From assembly GCF_014640115.1 (NCBI RefSeq), contig NZ_BMGI01000002.1, forward strand, positions 124,001 through 188,000: a DNA stretch of 64,000 nucleotides. Reading direction: 5' to 3'. This DNA is from Sinisalibacter lacisalsi. Its GTDB lineage: Bacteria; Pseudomonadota; Alphaproteobacteria; Rhodobacterales; Rhodobacteraceae. Below, in pieces: positions 36,056 through 45,499 of the stretch (positions are counted from its first letter, which is position 1; each line of letters begins with the position of its first letter). The notes beneath the pieces were generated by a model that did not search any database, was not told where the DNA came from, and saw only the letters and a list, made by a program, of their open reading frames with translations. A program made the position numbers and the translations under genes.

Positions 36056-36835
36056 ATGACTACGCGTAGAACACTTGTGAAATCGGTGGCCGCGGCGGGG
36101 ATCGCCGCCATGGGCCTTGGCCTGGCCTCCGTTGCCGTTGCCGAGGAACTCGACACGATCAAGGAAAAGGGCGTGTTGCGCATCGCCATGAGCGGCGCTT
36201 ACCCGCCGTTCAACTTCGTCAACGACCAGAACGAGGTCGTCGGCTTCGACCCGGCGATCGGCGTCGAGATCGCCAAGCGCATGGGCCTCGAGGCCGAGAT
36301 CATCACCACCAACTGGGATGGCATCATCGGCGGGCTGCTCGCCAACAAGTACGACGCGATCGTCGGCTCGATGACGATCACCGAGGAGCGCGACGAAGTG
36401 GTCGATTTCGTCGGCCCCTACTACACCACCAAGCGGGCCATCTTCACCAAGCCCGGCAGCGAATTCACCTCGATTGATCAGCTCGGTGATGCCGAGGTCG
36501 GCGTGACGCTCGGCGAGACCCACGAGGAATGGGCGCGCGAGCGGGGCTGGAGCGTGCGCACCTACAAGGGCCTGCCCGAGCTTCTGCTCGAACTCGAAAA
36601 CGGCCGCGTCGACGTGATCGTGAACGATTCGATCGCCGCGATCCTCGCGATGGGCGAGAAGGGCCAGGAATTCGAGACGATCGAGTTCGAGACCGAGGAG
36701 TTCGGTGCCGGCATCGCGATCCGCGAAGGCAACCCGGCGCTGGCCGCCGAGATGCAGGCCGCGCTCGACGCGATGATGGAAGACGGCACCTACGTCGACA
36801 TCGCGATGGAATGGATCGGCGCCGACATCCGCTGA
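36056..36835 (+). CDS. Amino-acid ABC transporter substrate-binding protein (SBP family 3)
   Basis: The 259-residue periplasmic protein has an N-terminal export signal with adjacent arginines (TTRRTLVKSVAAAGIAAMG) and cleavage near AVAEE. Family 3 features are LRIAMSGAYPPFNFV, GFDPAIGVEIAKRMG and YDAIVGSMTITEERDE. These proteins bind polar amino acids or related amines, opines and ectoine. The frame is open from 35999; the ATG at 36056 follows GGGAGA. It opens the operon that also encodes two permeases and an ATPase, with a creatininase gene between. Confidence 0.92.
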   Translation: MTTRRTLVKSVAAAGIAAMGLGLASVAVAEELDTIKEKGVLRIAMSGAYPPFNFVNDQNEVVGFDPAIGVEIAKRMGLEAEIITTNWDGIIGGLLANKYDAIVGSMTITEERDEVVDFVGPYYTTKRAIFTKPGSEFTSIDQLGDAEVGVTLGETHEEWARERGWSVRTYKGLPELLLELENGRVDVIVNDSIAAILAMGEKGQEFETIEFETEEFGAGIAIREGNPALAAEMQAALDAMMEDGTYVDIAMEWIGADIR

Positions 36836-36846
36836 GCCAGCTTCTT

Positions 36847-36873
36847 CGGCCCGCCGGGCACCCCGGCGGGCCG
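36847..36873 (+). promoter_or_regulatory. Strong intercistronic hairpin after the binding-protein gene
   Basis: An almost uninterrupted stem of 12 base pairs is formed by CGGCCCGCCGGG (36847-36858) and CCCGGCGGGCCG (36862-36873) with a 3-base loop. No U-tract follows, so it is more likely an mRNA-stabilising or attenuating hairpin that raises binding-protein yield relative to downstream genes. Confidence 0.65.
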
Positions 36874-36897
36874 CCACTTCTCCGACATGGCGGTAAC

Positions 36898-37689
36898 ATG
36901 ACCTCTCAGTATGGCAAACTGACCTGGGAACAGGTGCGCGACGCCGACAAGGATCGCGTGGTGATTCTCAACGTCTCGGCAACCGAGGACCACGGGCCCC
37001 ACATGCCGCTCGACACCGATACCGTGCTCGGCATGGCGGTGGCCAACGGCGTGGCCGAACTCGCGCCCGACGAGGTTTTCGTGATGCCGCCGATCGCCTA
37101 CGGCTTCAACGAGCACCACAAGGATTTCCCGGGCGTGATCTGGATCCAGCCCGAAACCCTGATCGCCTTCGTCACCGACGTGACCAAATCGCTCGCCCAT
37201 CACGGCTTCCGCCGCATCCTCCTGCTCAATTCGCACGGCTCGAACCACCCGGTGCTCGATCTCGCCGCGCGCAAGACGGTGATCGAGACCGAGATCATCT
37301 GCGTTTCGGCGTCCTACTGGAACCTTTGTGCCGACCGGATCAACGAGCACCGCAAGTCGGATATCGGCGGCATCGCCCATGCCGGCGAGTTCGAGGCGGC
37401 GATGTATGCCCATCTCGAGCCCGAGCACGTCAACCTCGACAAGGCGGCGAACCAGAACCTGCACGATCCCGACAGCCGTTTCTTCAACCTCGATCTGGCA
37501 CGGGGCGGCGGCAAGGCGATGCTGATGCGCTGGTGGTCGGCGGTGTCGCCCGACGGCACCATGGGCGACCCGACGGTGGCCGACCCGGAAACCGGCGCGG
37601 CCTTCCTGCGCGCCGCGATCGAGGAAACCACCGCGCTGGTGCGCGAGATCCGCGCGCTGCCGATACTGCCGCGCAAGGACCACCACTAG
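36898..37689 (+). CDS. Creatininase-family amidohydrolase
   Basis: This 263-residue protein belongs to the creatininase superfamily of metal-dependent amide/lactam hydrolases. Metal-ligand regions visible are SATEDHGPHMPLDTDTVLG (E, H, D) and LNSHGSNH, with GGIAHAGEFEAAMY further on carrying additional His/Glu. The real substrate could be creatinine-like, a lactam or an N-formyl amide. Its presence inside the transport operon suggests it acts on the imported compound. The start at 36898 is the first ATG after the hairpin. Confidence 0.85.
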   Translation: MTSQYGKLTWEQVRDADKDRVVILNVSATEDHGPHMPLDTDTVLGMAVANGVAELAPDEVFVMPPIAYGFNEHHKDFPGVIWIQPETLIAFVTDVTKSLAHHGFRRILLLNSHGSNHPVLDLAARKTVIETEIICVSASYWNLCADRINEHRKSDIGGIAHAGEFEAAMYAHLEPEHVNLDKAANQNLHDPDSRFFNLDLARGGGKAMLMRWWSAVSPDGTMGDPTVADPETGAAFLRAAIEETTALVREIRALPILPRKDHH

Positions 37690-37700
37690 GAGACCGCCTG

Positions 37701-38348
37701 ATGGACATCGATCTGATGATGCGGGTCTATCCCTTCTTCCTCAAGGCGGCCTGGGTCACCGTCCAGCTTTCGATTTATACCGCGATCCTCGGCCTTGCCT
37801 GCGGGGCGCTCGGTGCCTCGATGCGGCTCTCGCGCCTCGCCGTTCTGCGCTTTCTCGGCGCCGCCTACGTGAGCGTGTTCCGCGGCACGCCGGCGCTGAT
37901 CCAGCTTTTCATCCTCTATTTCGGCGGGCCGCAGATCGGCATCCAGCTCAACGCCTTCGAGGCCGGGGTGATCGGGCTCGGCGTCAACATCGGCGCCTAC
38001 ATGACCGAAACCATCCGCGGCTCGATCATCGCCATCGACAAGGGCCAGCGCGAGGCCGCCCGCACGCTGGGCCTGAGCGGCTGGCAGGCGATGCGCAAGG
38101 TGATCCTGCCGCAGGCGGCGCGGCTGATGATCCGCCCGCTCGGCGTCAACATCAACGCGCTGATCAAGGGCACGGCGCTGGTGGCGGCGATTTCGGTGGT
38201 GGAACTGACCTACACCGCGCAGCGCTACATCGGCTCGACCTACAAGCCGTTCGAGATGTTCCTGCTCTCGGGCGTTCTCTACATGATCATCATCTACGGC
38301 ACCGGTCAGGCCATCAAGTGGCTCGACCGCAGGGCGCGGATCGTATGA
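37701..38348 (+). CDS. Amino-acid ABC transporter permease 1
   Basis: This 215-residue HisM/GlnP-type permease has about five membrane segments. It carries LQLFILYF-like core helix sequence (FRGTPALIQLFILYFGGPQ) and the EAA loop KGQREAARTLGLSGWQAMRK. ATG 37701 lies 11 bases after the creatininase stop behind AGGAG. It forms a heterodimer with the next permease. Confidence 0.92.
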   Translation: MDIDLMMRVYPFFLKAAWVTVQLSIYTAILGLACGALGASMRLSRLAVLRFLGAAYVSVFRGTPALIQLFILYFGGPQIGIQLNAFEAGVIGLGVNIGAYMTETIRGSIIAIDKGQREAARTLGLSGWQAMRKVILPQAARLMIRPLGVNINALIKGTALVAAISVVELTYTAQRYIGSTYKPFEMFLLSGVLYMIIIYGTGQAIKWLDRRARIV

Positions 38349-38375
38349 GCCGCGCGCGTCACAAGGGAGGCCGCC

Positions 38376-39032
38376 ATGGGTCTTGATTTCACCGTTGTCC
38401 CCGGCTACCTCGACATCATCCTGCTCGGGGTGGTCTGGACCATCGCGATCACCCTCGGCGCGGCAATCCTGAGCTTCTTCGGCGGCATCTTCTTCGCCGT
38501 GATCGCGCTCTACGGCCCCTGGTTCGTCCGGCTGCCGTTCCGCGCCTTCGAGTGGCTGTTCATGGGCACGCCGCTGCTCCTGCAGCTGTTCCTGATCTAC
38601 TTCGGCCTCGTCCAGATCGGCATTGACCTTCCCGCTTTCGTGGCCGGGGTGATCGGGTTGGGTCTGCACTTCGCGGTCTACAACTCCGAGCTGATCCAGA
38701 CCGCGATCATCGCCGTCGACCGCGGCCAGATGGAGGCGGCGCGCACGCTCGGGCTTTCGCGCGGGCAAGCGCTGCGCAAGGTGGTGGTGCCGCAGGCGGT
38801 GCGCGATGTGATCCCGCCGATCGGCAACAACATGATCGCGCTGCTCAAGGACTCGGCGCTGGTTTCGGTGATCGGGGTGTCGGAGCTGACGCTCTCGGCC
38901 CAGCGCGCGATCGGCAACACCTACCGGCCGTTCGAGTTCTACGTCGTCGCCGCCGCTTTCTACTACGTCATCAACCTCGGCATGGAATGGGTGCTGCGCC
39001 GGATCGAGCGCCGCGTCCAGGCCGCCCGCTGA
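38376..39032 (+). CDS. Amino-acid ABC transporter permease 2
   Basis: The second HisM/GlnP-type permease has 218 residues. It shows FMGTPLLLQLFLIYFGLVQ and the EAA loop RGQMEAARTLGLSRGQALRK, followed by VVPQAVRDVIPPIGNNMIAL. It sits 27 bases after the first permease, preceded by AAGGGAGG. Confidence 0.92.
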   Translation: MGLDFTVVPGYLDIILLGVVWTIAITLGAAILSFFGGIFFAVIALYGPWFVRLPFRAFEWLFMGTPLLLQLFLIYFGLVQIGIDLPAFVAGVIGLGLHFAVYNSELIQTAIIAVDRGQMEAARTLGLSRGQALRKVVVPQAVRDVIPPIGNNMIALLKDSALVSVIGVSELTLSAQRAIGNTYRPFEFYVVAAAFYYVINLGMEWVLRRIERRVQAAR

Positions 39033-39050
39033 GCGAAGGAAGAACTCACC

Positions 39051-39827
39051 ATGACCGACGACCAGACACCCTTCCTCGATATCCGCAACGCCCAGAAGAG
39101 CTACGGCGACCTCGAGGTGCTGAAGGATATCAGCCTGCAGGTGCAGCGCGGCCAGATCGTCGCCATCATCGGCCCCTCGGGGTCGGGCAAATCGACCCTG
39201 CTGCGCGCGATCAACGATCTCGATCCGCTCACCGGCGGCGAGGTCTGGCTCGAAGACATGCAGATCAACAAGAAGCTGCCGCACCGGCAATATGAAAAGC
39301 ACATCAACCAGGTGCGCCAGAACATCGGCATGGTGTTCCAGCACTTCAACCTGTTCCCGCACCTCTCGGTGCGCGGCAACGTCACGCTGGCGCCGAAGAT
39401 GCTCAAGGGCCTGTCGGATGCCGAGTGCGACAAGCTCGCCGAGGAGCAGCTCGACAAGGTCGGCATGCTCGACCGGATCGACTATTACCCAAGCCAGCTT
39501 TCGGGCGGCCAGAAGCAGCGCGTGGCGATCGCCCGGGCGCTGGCGATGAAGCCCAAGGTGATGCTGTTCGACGAGGCCACCTCGGCGCTCGACCCGGAAC
39601 TGGTCGAGGAGGTCAACCTGGTGATGAAGAAGCTCGCCGAGGAGCACATGACCATGGTCATCGTCACCCACGAGATGGGCTTTGCCGAGGCGGTCTGCGA
39701 CCGGGTGCTGTTCATGGATCAGGGCGTGGTGGTGGAAGAGGGGCCGCCCTCGAAGATGTTCCGCAACCCCGACAACGAACGCACCCAGAACTTCCTGAAA
39801 AAACACCTCGCCAACGCCAACAGGTAA
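39051..39827 (+). CDS. Amino-acid ABC transporter ATP-binding protein
   Basis: This 258-residue GlnQ/HisP-type ATPase has Walker [14 protein letters not shown], signature [16 protein letters not shown], Walker [16 protein letters not shown] and H-loop [12 protein letters not shown]. It contains an extra insertion after Walker A ([20 protein letters not shown]) seen in some ectoine- and opine-type systems. It completes the transporter made of the binding protein and two permeases upstream. Confidence 0.93.
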   Translation: MTDDQTPFLDIRNAQKSYGDLEVLKDISLQVQRGQIVAIIGPSGSGKSTLLRAINDLDPLTGGEVWLEDMQINKKLPHRQYEKHINQVRQNIGMVFQHFNLFPHLSVRGNVTLAPKMLKGLSDAECDKLAEEQLDKVGMLDRIDYYPSQLSGGQKQRVAIARALAMKPKVMLFDEATSALDPELVEEVNLVMKKLAEEHMTMVIVTHEMGFAEAVCDRVLFMDQGVVVEEGPPSKMFRNPDNERTQNFLKKHLANANR

Positions 39828-39834
39828 CTGCCCG

Positions 39835-41169
39835 ATGTCGAACCTATTCTACCAGTCGCGCCAGCCGCGGCCTTTTCTGGACCGTGGCGAAGGCATCTAT
39901 CTCTTCGACGTGGACGGCAAGCGCTACATCGACGGCTCGTCGGGCGCGATGGTCTCCAACGTCGGCCATTCCAACCCGCGCGTGCTCGCCGCGATGCGGG
40001 CGCAGATGGACAAGGCCACCTTCGGCTACCGGCTGCATTTCCGCACCGAGGCCTCCGAGGCGCTGGCGGCGAAGACCGCCGCCCTGATGCCCGAAGGGAT
40101 CGACCGGGTGTTCTTCGTCTCGGGCGGCTCCGAGGCGGTGGAGAGCGCGATCAAGCTCGCCCGGCAATATGCGCTCACCCAGGGGCAGGACAGTCGCTGG
40201 AAGGTGATCTCGCGCTTTCCCTCCTACCACGGCTGCACCCTCGGCGCGCTGGCGCTCACCGGCTACGACCCGCTGGCGCGGCCCTTCGACCCGATGATGC
40301 GCGATATGCCCAAGATCGCGGCCCCCACCACCTACCTCGACCGCGACAACCTCAGCGAAGAGGAACGCGGGCTGAAATATGCCGAGCTTCTGCGCGACGA
40401 GATCACCGCCCAGGGCCCCGACACAGTGCTCGCCTTCATCATGGAGCCGGTGGGCGGCGCTTCCACCGGCGCGCTGGTGGCGCCCGAAAGCTATTACGGC
40501 CGCATCCGCGAGATCTGCGACGAGTTCGGCATCCTCCTGATCTACGACGAGGTGATGACGGGCGCGGGGCGCACCGGCAAGTTCCTCGCCGCCGAGCATT
40601 GGGGCATCACCCCCGACATCATCGCGCTCTCCAAGGGCTTCGCCGCCGGTTATGCGCCACTCGGCGCGATGGTGGCGCGCAACGACATCGTCGAGGCGGT
40701 GCTCGATTCGGGCGGCTTCCTGCACGGCTTCACCTATGCCGGCAACCCACTCGCCTGCGCCGCCGGGCTCGCCGTGATCGACGAAATCGAACGCGCCGAC
40801 CTTACCGGCAACGCCGCGCGCATGGGCGAGGTGCTGAAAGCCCGGCTCGAGGGCCTGATGGCGCGCTATGCCTTCATCGGCGACGTGCGCGGCAAGGGGC
40901 TGCTGCTCGCCTTCGAGATGGTGTCCGACCGCGACACGATGGAGCCGCTGCCGACCGCGCTCAACGCCCATTCCCGGCTGGTCGAACTCGCCTACGAGCG
41001 CGGGCTTATCATCTATTCGCGCCGCACCCGCGGCGGGATCACCGGCGACCATTTCATGATCGCGCCGCCGCTGATCATCACCGAGGCGCAGGTGGACGAG
41101 ATGATGGCGATCCTCGAAGACGCGCTCGATGCCTTCGCGCTCGATGCCGGGCTGGCGGTCGCGGCATGA
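39835..41169 (+). CDS. Class III (omega/beta) aminotransferase
   Basis: This 444-residue fold-type I PLP enzyme is of the aspartate aminotransferase-like class III family. It shows FFVSGGSEAVESAIKLARQ, the PLP-contact region LLIYDEVMTGAGRTG, and the Schiff-base lysine in IIALSKGFAAGYAPLGAM (K267). Members transaminate omega- or beta-amino groups, for example beta-alanine or diamines. Its downstream CoA transferase and thiolase would suit a beta-keto acid product, so a beta-amino acid substrate is plausible. It starts 8 bases after the ATPase gene. Confidence 0.92.
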   Translation: MSNLFYQSRQPRPFLDRGEGIYLFDVDGKRYIDGSSGAMVSNVGHSNPRVLAAMRAQMDKATFGYRLHFRTEASEALAAKTAALMPEGIDRVFFVSGGSEAVESAIKLARQYALTQGQDSRWKVISRFPSYHGCTLGALALTGYDPLARPFDPMMRDMPKIAAPTTYLDRDNLSEEERGLKYAELLRDEITAQGPDTVLAFIMEPVGGASTGALVAPESYYGRIREICDEFGILLIYDEVMTGAGRTGKFLAAEHWGITPDIIALSKGFAAGYAPLGAMVARNDIVEAVLDSGGFLHGFTYAGNPLACAAGLAVIDEIERADLTGNAARMGEVLKARLEGLMARYAFIGDVRGKGLLLAFEMVSDRDTMEPLPTALNAHSRLVELAYERGLIIYSRRTRGGITGDHFMIAPPLIITEAQVDEMMAILEDALDAFALDAGLAVAA

Positions 41170-41657
41170 CGGCACCGGCCGATATCCGGCCCGCGCGGCC
41201 CGACGACGCGCCCGCGATCGCCGAGATGCTGGTGCGCATGGGGGAGGATCTGAACGATCCGCCTTCCGCCACCGAGGCCAGCATCCGCGCCGATGGTTTC
41301 GGGCCGGCGGCGCGGTTCTCCACCCTGATCGCCGAGGCGGGTGGCCGCCCGGTGGGGTTCGCGCTCTATTTTCCGCATTATTCCACCACCCGCGGCGGCC
41401 CGGGGGCCTACGTGCAGGATGTCTGGACCGCGCCGGAACAGCGCGGGCAGGGGCTGGGTGCGGCATTGCTCGCCGCGGTCGCCGCGCGCGCGGCGCGCGA
41501 CTGGGGCGCGGGCTATCTCGCGCTCAGCGTTCACGGCCACAACGCCGGCGCCGAACGGCTCTACGCCCGGCTCGGCTTCACCCCCGACCGCGGCCTGCGC
41601 CCGATGGCGCTGACCGGGGCGCGCTTCACCGCGCTGGCGGCGGGGGCGGTAACATGA
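41166..41657 (+). CDS. GNAT-family N-acetyltransferase
   Basis: The 163-residue protein has the GNAT fold: an N-terminal IRPARPDDAPAIAEML strand/helix, the acetyl-CoA-binding segment VWTAPEQRGQGLGAALLAAV (R/QxxGxG) and a C-terminal HNAGAERLYARLGF. Such enzymes acetylate small amines or proteins. The ATGA overlaps on both sides bind it tightly to the aminotransferase and CoA-transferase genes, suggesting that it acts on the pathway substrate, for instance protecting a second amino group. Confidence 0.88.
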   Translation: MTAPADIRPARPDDAPAIAEMLVRMGEDLNDPPSATEASIRADGFGPAARFSTLIAEAGGRPVGFALYFPHYSTTRGGPGAYVQDVWTAPEQRGQGLGAALLAAVAARAARDWGAGYLALSVHGHNAGAERLYARLGFTPDRGLRPMALTGARFTALAAGAVT

Positions 41658-42352
41658 GGCTGCCCGACAAGACTTGTGCCATCGAAGACGCCATCGCCCG
41701 CATTCCCGAGGGGGCGACGGTGATGGTGGGCGGCTTCGGCGTGCCTGGCACGCCCTTCACCCTGATCCGCGAGCTCGTTCGGCAGGGCCAGCGCAACCTC
41801 ACCATCATCAAGAACGACGCCAACGAGAAGGGCATGGGGATCGACCACCTGATCGCCAACGGCCAGGTCGCGCGGCTGATCACCACCCATATCGGCCTCA
41901 ATCCCCGCGCCATCGAGATGCTGAACGCGGGTCACCTCGCGGTGGAATTCAACGCGCAAGGCATCCTTGCCGAGCGGGTGCGGGCCGGGGGCGCGGGGCT
42001 GAAGGCGATCGTCACCGATATCGGGCTCGACACCGAGCTGGCCCACGGCAAGCCGCGCATCGAGATCGGCGGCCAGCCCGCGATGGTCGAAACCGCGCTG
42101 CGCGCCGATGCGGCGCTGATCCACGCCCACCGCGCGGATGTGTTCGGCAATCTCGATTACGTCGCCACCGCACGCAATTTCAATCCGCTCATGGCGATGG
42201 CCTCCGACCTGGTGATCGCCGAGGCCGAGGCGGTGATGCCGCTGGGCGACCTTGCCGCCGACGAGGTGCACACGCCGGGGCCGTTCGTCGATCACGTCGT
42301 CGGCCTCACCGAGATCAGCGAGGAATATCAGGTTGTCCGACGCCAGGCATAG
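41654..42352 (+). CDS. CoA transferase subunit A (family I)
   Basis: This 232-residue alpha subunit of a 3-oxoacid/acetate-type CoA transferase contains IPEGATVMVGGFGVPGTPF, the CoA-binding GGFGxxG motif, and later LTIIKNDANEKGMGIDHL. It joins with subunit B to move CoA between an acyl-CoA (often succinyl-CoA or acetyl-CoA) and a carboxylic acid. Start and stop overlap the neighbours, and subunit B begins inside its last codons. Confidence 0.9.
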   Translation: MRLPDKTCAIEDAIARIPEGATVMVGGFGVPGTPFTLIRELVRQGQRNLTIIKNDANEKGMGIDHLIANGQVARLITTHIGLNPRAIEMLNAGHLAVEFNAQGILAERVRAGGAGLKAIVTDIGLDTELAHGKPRIEIGGQPAMVETALRADAALIHAHRADVFGNLDYVATARNFNPLMAMASDLVIAEAEAVMPLGDLAADEVHTPGPFVDHVVGLTEISEEYQVVRRQA

Positions 42353-42986
42353 AATGGTGGCCCGCGCCGCCCGCGAGATCGCGCCGGGCATGGTCGTCAA
42401 CCTCGGGATCGGCTTGCCGACCAAGGTGGTGGACCATCTCGCCGCCGATTTCCCGGTCTGCCTGCACACCGAGAACGGGCTTTCGGGCATCGGCCCGACG
42501 CTGCCGCCGGAGGCCGCCAACCGTAACCTGATCGACGCCGGCGGGGCTTACGTCTCCACCGTGCCCGGCTCGGCCTTCTTCGACAGCGCGGTGAGCTTCG
42601 CCCTCGTGCGTTCGGGCCGGCTCGACCTGACCATGCTGGGCGCTTTCGAGGTGGCCGAAACCGGCGATCTGGCGAACTGGAAGATCCCCGGCAAGTTCTC
42701 GCCCGGCGCGGGCGGCGGGATCGAACTGGCGCAGAAAGCCCGGCGCGTGATCGTGCTCACCACCCATACCGACCGTGCGGGCAACCCCAAGCTCAAGGCC
42801 GCCTGCGCGCTGCCGATCACCGCGCGCGCCTGCGTCAATCGCGTATTCACCGATCTCGCGGTGATCGACATCACGCCGCAGGGTTTCGCCTTGCGCGAAC
42901 TGGCCGAGGGCGTGAGCATCGCGGAAGTGACCGAGGCCACCGGCGCGGCGCTTGTGCTGCCCGATGGCGATGTTCCCACCTTCTGA
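42333..42986 (+). CDS. CoA transferase subunit B (family I)
   Basis: This beta subunit of about 217 residues contains PGMVVNLGIGLPTKVVDHLA and the catalytic glutamate in LHTENGLSGIGP. A TTG at 42333 gives the start LSDARHRMVARAAREIAPG, which matches the length of E. coli AtoA-type N-termini and has an AGGA site upstream; an ATG at 42354 would leave almost no N-terminal helix. It overlaps the end of subunit A by 20 bases, as is common for coupled CoA-transferase subunits. Confidence 0.88.
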   Translation: MSDARHRMVARAAREIAPGMVVNLGIGLPTKVVDHLAADFPVCLHTENGLSGIGPTLPPEAANRNLIDAGGAYVSTVPGSAFFDSAVSFALVRSGRLDLTMLGAFEVAETGDLANWKIPGKFSPGAGGGIELAQKARRVIVLTTHTDRAGNPKLKAACALPITARACVNRVFTDLAVIDITPQGFALRELAEGVSIAEVTEATGAALVLPDGDVPTF

Positions 42987-42995
42987 GGAGCCGAG

Positions 42996-44291
42996 ATGGA
43001 CGCAGAGACCAGCAGCCGCATTCTGAAGGCCGTCGACACGCGCTTCGACGCGCAGGTGGAGTTTCTCGCGGAGTTGACCCGCCACCCGTCGACGCGCGGC
43101 AACGAGCAGGGCGCGCAGGATTTCATGGCCGCCGAGATGGCGGCGCGCGGGCTTGGCGTCGACCGCTGGCAGATCGACGTGGACGAGATCCGGCACCTGC
43201 CGGGGTTCTCCCCCGTCATCGGCCCCTACGAGGATGCGGTGAACGTGGTCGGCACGCGGGTGAGCCAGAGCGGCAAGGGCCGCTCGCTGATCCTCAACGG
43301 TCATATCGACGTGGTGCCCGAGGGGCCGCACGAGATGTGGGACAGCCCGCCGTTCGATCCCCGGGTGGATGACGGCTGGATGTATGGCCGTGGCGCGGGC
43401 GACATGAAGGCGGGGCTGGCCTCCAACCTCTTCGCGCTCGATGCGCTCGCCGCCTGCGGCTTCGGCCCGGCGGCGGATGTCTTCGTGCAGTCGGTGGTCG
43501 AGGAGGAATGCACCGGCAACGGCGCGCTGGCCTGCCTCGCGCGCGGCTACCGGGCCGAGGCCGCGCTGATCCCCGAACCCTTCGCCGAAAACCTCGTCAC
43601 CGCGCAGGTGGGGGTTCTGTGGTTCCAGGTCCACCTCAAGGGGCTGCCCACCCACGTTGCCTATGCCGGCACCGGCGCCAACGCGATCGAGGCGGCGATC
43701 CCGCTGATCGCGGCGCTGCACGGGCTGGAAGACCGCTGGAACGCCGAGGAGCACCGCCACCCCGCCTTTGCCCATGTGCACCACCCGCTCAACCTCAACG
43801 TCGGCAAGATCGTCGGCGGCGACTGGACGAGCTCGGTGCCCGCCTGGTGCGTCTTCGACGTGCGCATGGGGCTGTTTCCGGGGCAGGACATGGCGGCCGC
43901 CAAGGCCGAGATCGAGGCGGTTCTGGCCGAGGCCGCGCGCGAAAACGCTTTTCTGCGCAACAGCTTGCCGGAGGTCGTGTATCACGGCTTCCAGGCCGAG
44001 GGCTATGCGCTCGGGGAGGACGAAAGCGCCACGGCGCAGGCCGCCATCGGGGCGCTGGAGGCCGCCCACGGCGCCGTCAACAGCGGCGGCGCGCTCGACC
44101 GGCTGTCGATCACCGCCACCACCGATGCGCGGTTCTTCGGCCTCTACGCCGACACGCCCGCGCTGGTCTATGGCCCCAGGGCCGAGGCGATCCACGGCTT
44201 CAACGAGCGCGTGGAACTGGAAAGCATGCGCCGGGTGACGCAGGCCACCGCCCTGTTCATCGCCGACTGGTGCGGGCTGGAACTACTCTGA
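42996..44291 (+). CDS. M20-family metallohydrolase (ArgE/DapE-like)
   Basis: This 431-residue zinc hydrolase removes acyl groups from N-acyl amino compounds. It shows [13 protein letters not shown] (metal His and Asp), [14 protein letters not shown] and [10 protein letters not shown] (catalytic and metal Glu), plus the dimerisation domain around [14 protein letters not shown]. It belongs to the ArgE/DapE/acetylornithine deacetylase group. In this operon it could remove the acetyl group added by the GNAT enzyme. Confidence 0.9.
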   Translation: MDAETSSRILKAVDTRFDAQVEFLAELTRHPSTRGNEQGAQDFMAAEMAARGLGVDRWQIDVDEIRHLPGFSPVIGPYEDAVNVVGTRVSQSGKGRSLILNGHIDVVPEGPHEMWDSPPFDPRVDDGWMYGRGAGDMKAGLASNLFALDALAACGFGPAADVFVQSVVEEECTGNGALACLARGYRAEAALIPEPFAENLVTAQVGVLWFQVHLKGLPTHVAYAGTGANAIEAAIPLIAALHGLEDRWNAEEHRHPAFAHVHHPLNLNVGKIVGGDWTSSVPAWCVFDVRMGLFPGQDMAAAKAEIEAVLAEAARENAFLRNSLPEVVYHGFQAEGYALGEDESATAQAAIGALEAAHGAVNSGGALDRLSITATTDARFFGLYADTPALVYGPRAEAIHGFNERVELESMRRVTQATALFIADWCGLELL

Positions 44292-44302
44292 AAGGACCAA
44301 CC

Positions 44303-45478
44303 ATGCGCGACGCCGTCATCGTCTCCACCGCCCGCACCCCGATCGGCAAGGCCTATCGCGGCGCGTTCAACAACCTCGAAGGTCCGGCGCTCGGGGCGCA
44401 GGCGGTGCGCGCCGCGGTGGCGCGCGCCGGCCTGGAAGGCGGCCAGATCGAGGAGGCGATCTTCGGCTCGGCGCTCACGCAAGGCTCCACCGGGGTGAAC
44501 ACCGCGCGCCACGTCGCCCTCGCGGCCGGGCTGCCCGCCAGCGTCGCGGCGGTGACGCTCGACCGGCAATGCGCCTCGGGGCTGAACGCCATCGCCAGCG
44601 CCGGCCACATGATCCGCGCCGAGGGCGTCGACGTGGCGCTGGCGGGCGGGCTGGAAACCATCTCGCTGGTCCAGAACAAGCACTGGAACGGCCATCGCTA
44701 CCACACGCCGGGGGTGGCCGAGGGCTATTATTTCTCGATGCTCGACACCGCCGAGGTGGTGGCGGCGCGCTACGGGGTGAGCCGCGCGGCGCAGGACGCC
44801 TACGCGCTGCAAAGCCAGCGCCGCACGGCGGGCGCGCAGGCGGCGGGGCGGTTCGACGACGAGATCGTGCCGGTCGAGGCGGTGAAACTGGTGCTCGACA
44901 AGGCCACCGGCGAGGCCCGCGAGGAGCGCGTCGTTCTGGAGGCTGACGAGTGCAACCGCCCGGCCACAACGCTCGAAGGGCTCGCCGGGCTGGCCCCGGT
45001 GCAGGGCGAGGGCAAGACGGTGACGGCGGGCAACGCCAGCCAGCTTTCCGACGGTGCTTCGGCGCTGGTGGTGATGGAAGCGGGCGAGGCGGCGCGGCGC
45101 GGGCTGGAGCCCTTGGGCCGGCTCAGGGGCTTCGCCGTGGCCGGCGTGGCGCCGGAGGAAATGGGCATCGGCCCGATGGTCGCGATCCCGCGCCTTCTCA
45201 AGCGCCACGGCCTCAGCGTCGACGACATTGACCTGTGGGAGATCAACGAGGCCTTCGCCGCCCAGCTCATCCCCTGCCGCGATCACCTTGGCATTCCGGA
45301 CGAGATCCTCAACGTGAACGGTGGCGCGATCTCGATCGGCCATCCCTACGGCATGTCGGGCGCGCGCATGGCGGGCCACCTGTTGCTGGAGGGCCGCAGG
45401 CGCGGGGCGAAACTCGGCGTGGTGAGCATGTGCGTCGGTGGCGGGCAGGGCGCGGCGGGGCTGTTCGAGATCTTCTGA
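44303..45478 (+). CDS. Acetyl-CoA C-acyltransferase (thiolase)
   Basis: This 391-residue thiolase cleaves 3-oxoacyl-CoA with CoA to acetyl-CoA and a shortened acyl-CoA. The nucleophile is C90 in [12 protein letters not shown], then NEAFAAQL, the His box [16 protein letters not shown] and the second cysteine in [12 protein letters not shown]. It is the last gene of the operon; its stop is within a hairpin shared with the convergent sulfotransferase gene. Together with the CoA transferase it would finish a beta-keto acid breakdown. Confidence 0.93.
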   Translation: MRDAVIVSTARTPIGKAYRGAFNNLEGPALGAQAVRAAVARAGLEGGQIEEAIFGSALTQGSTGVNTARHVALAAGLPASVAAVTLDRQCASGLNAIASAGHMIRAEGVDVALAGGLETISLVQNKHWNGHRYHTPGVAEGYYFSMLDTAEVVAARYGVSRAAQDAYALQSQRRTAGAQAAGRFDDEIVPVEAVKLVLDKATGEAREERVVLEADECNRPATTLEGLAGLAPVQGEGKTVTAGNASQLSDGASALVVMEAGEAARRGLEPLGRLRGFAVAGVAPEEMGIGPMVAIPRLLKRHGLSVDDIDLWEINEAFAAQLIPCRDHLGIPDEILNVNGGAISIGHPYGMSGARMAGHLLLEGRRRGAKLGVVSMCVGGGQGAAGLFEIF

Positions 45479-45499
45479 CCCGCCGGCGGCGGGGTCAGA
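45474..45499. terminator. Hairpin containing both convergent stop codons
   Basis: Arms TCTGACCC (45474-45481) and GGGTCAGA (45492-45499) pair perfectly around a GC-rich centre. The stop of the thiolase and the complementary stop of the sulfotransferase both lie in the arms. A bidirectional terminator role is likely from position, although no U-runs follow. Confidence 0.5.

Noticed and set aside
37686-39806. A 706-residue minus-strand open frame opposite the ABC genes
   Set aside because: Three well-formed transporter genes lie on the plus strand; the antisense text is repetitive and Arg/His/Asp-rich.
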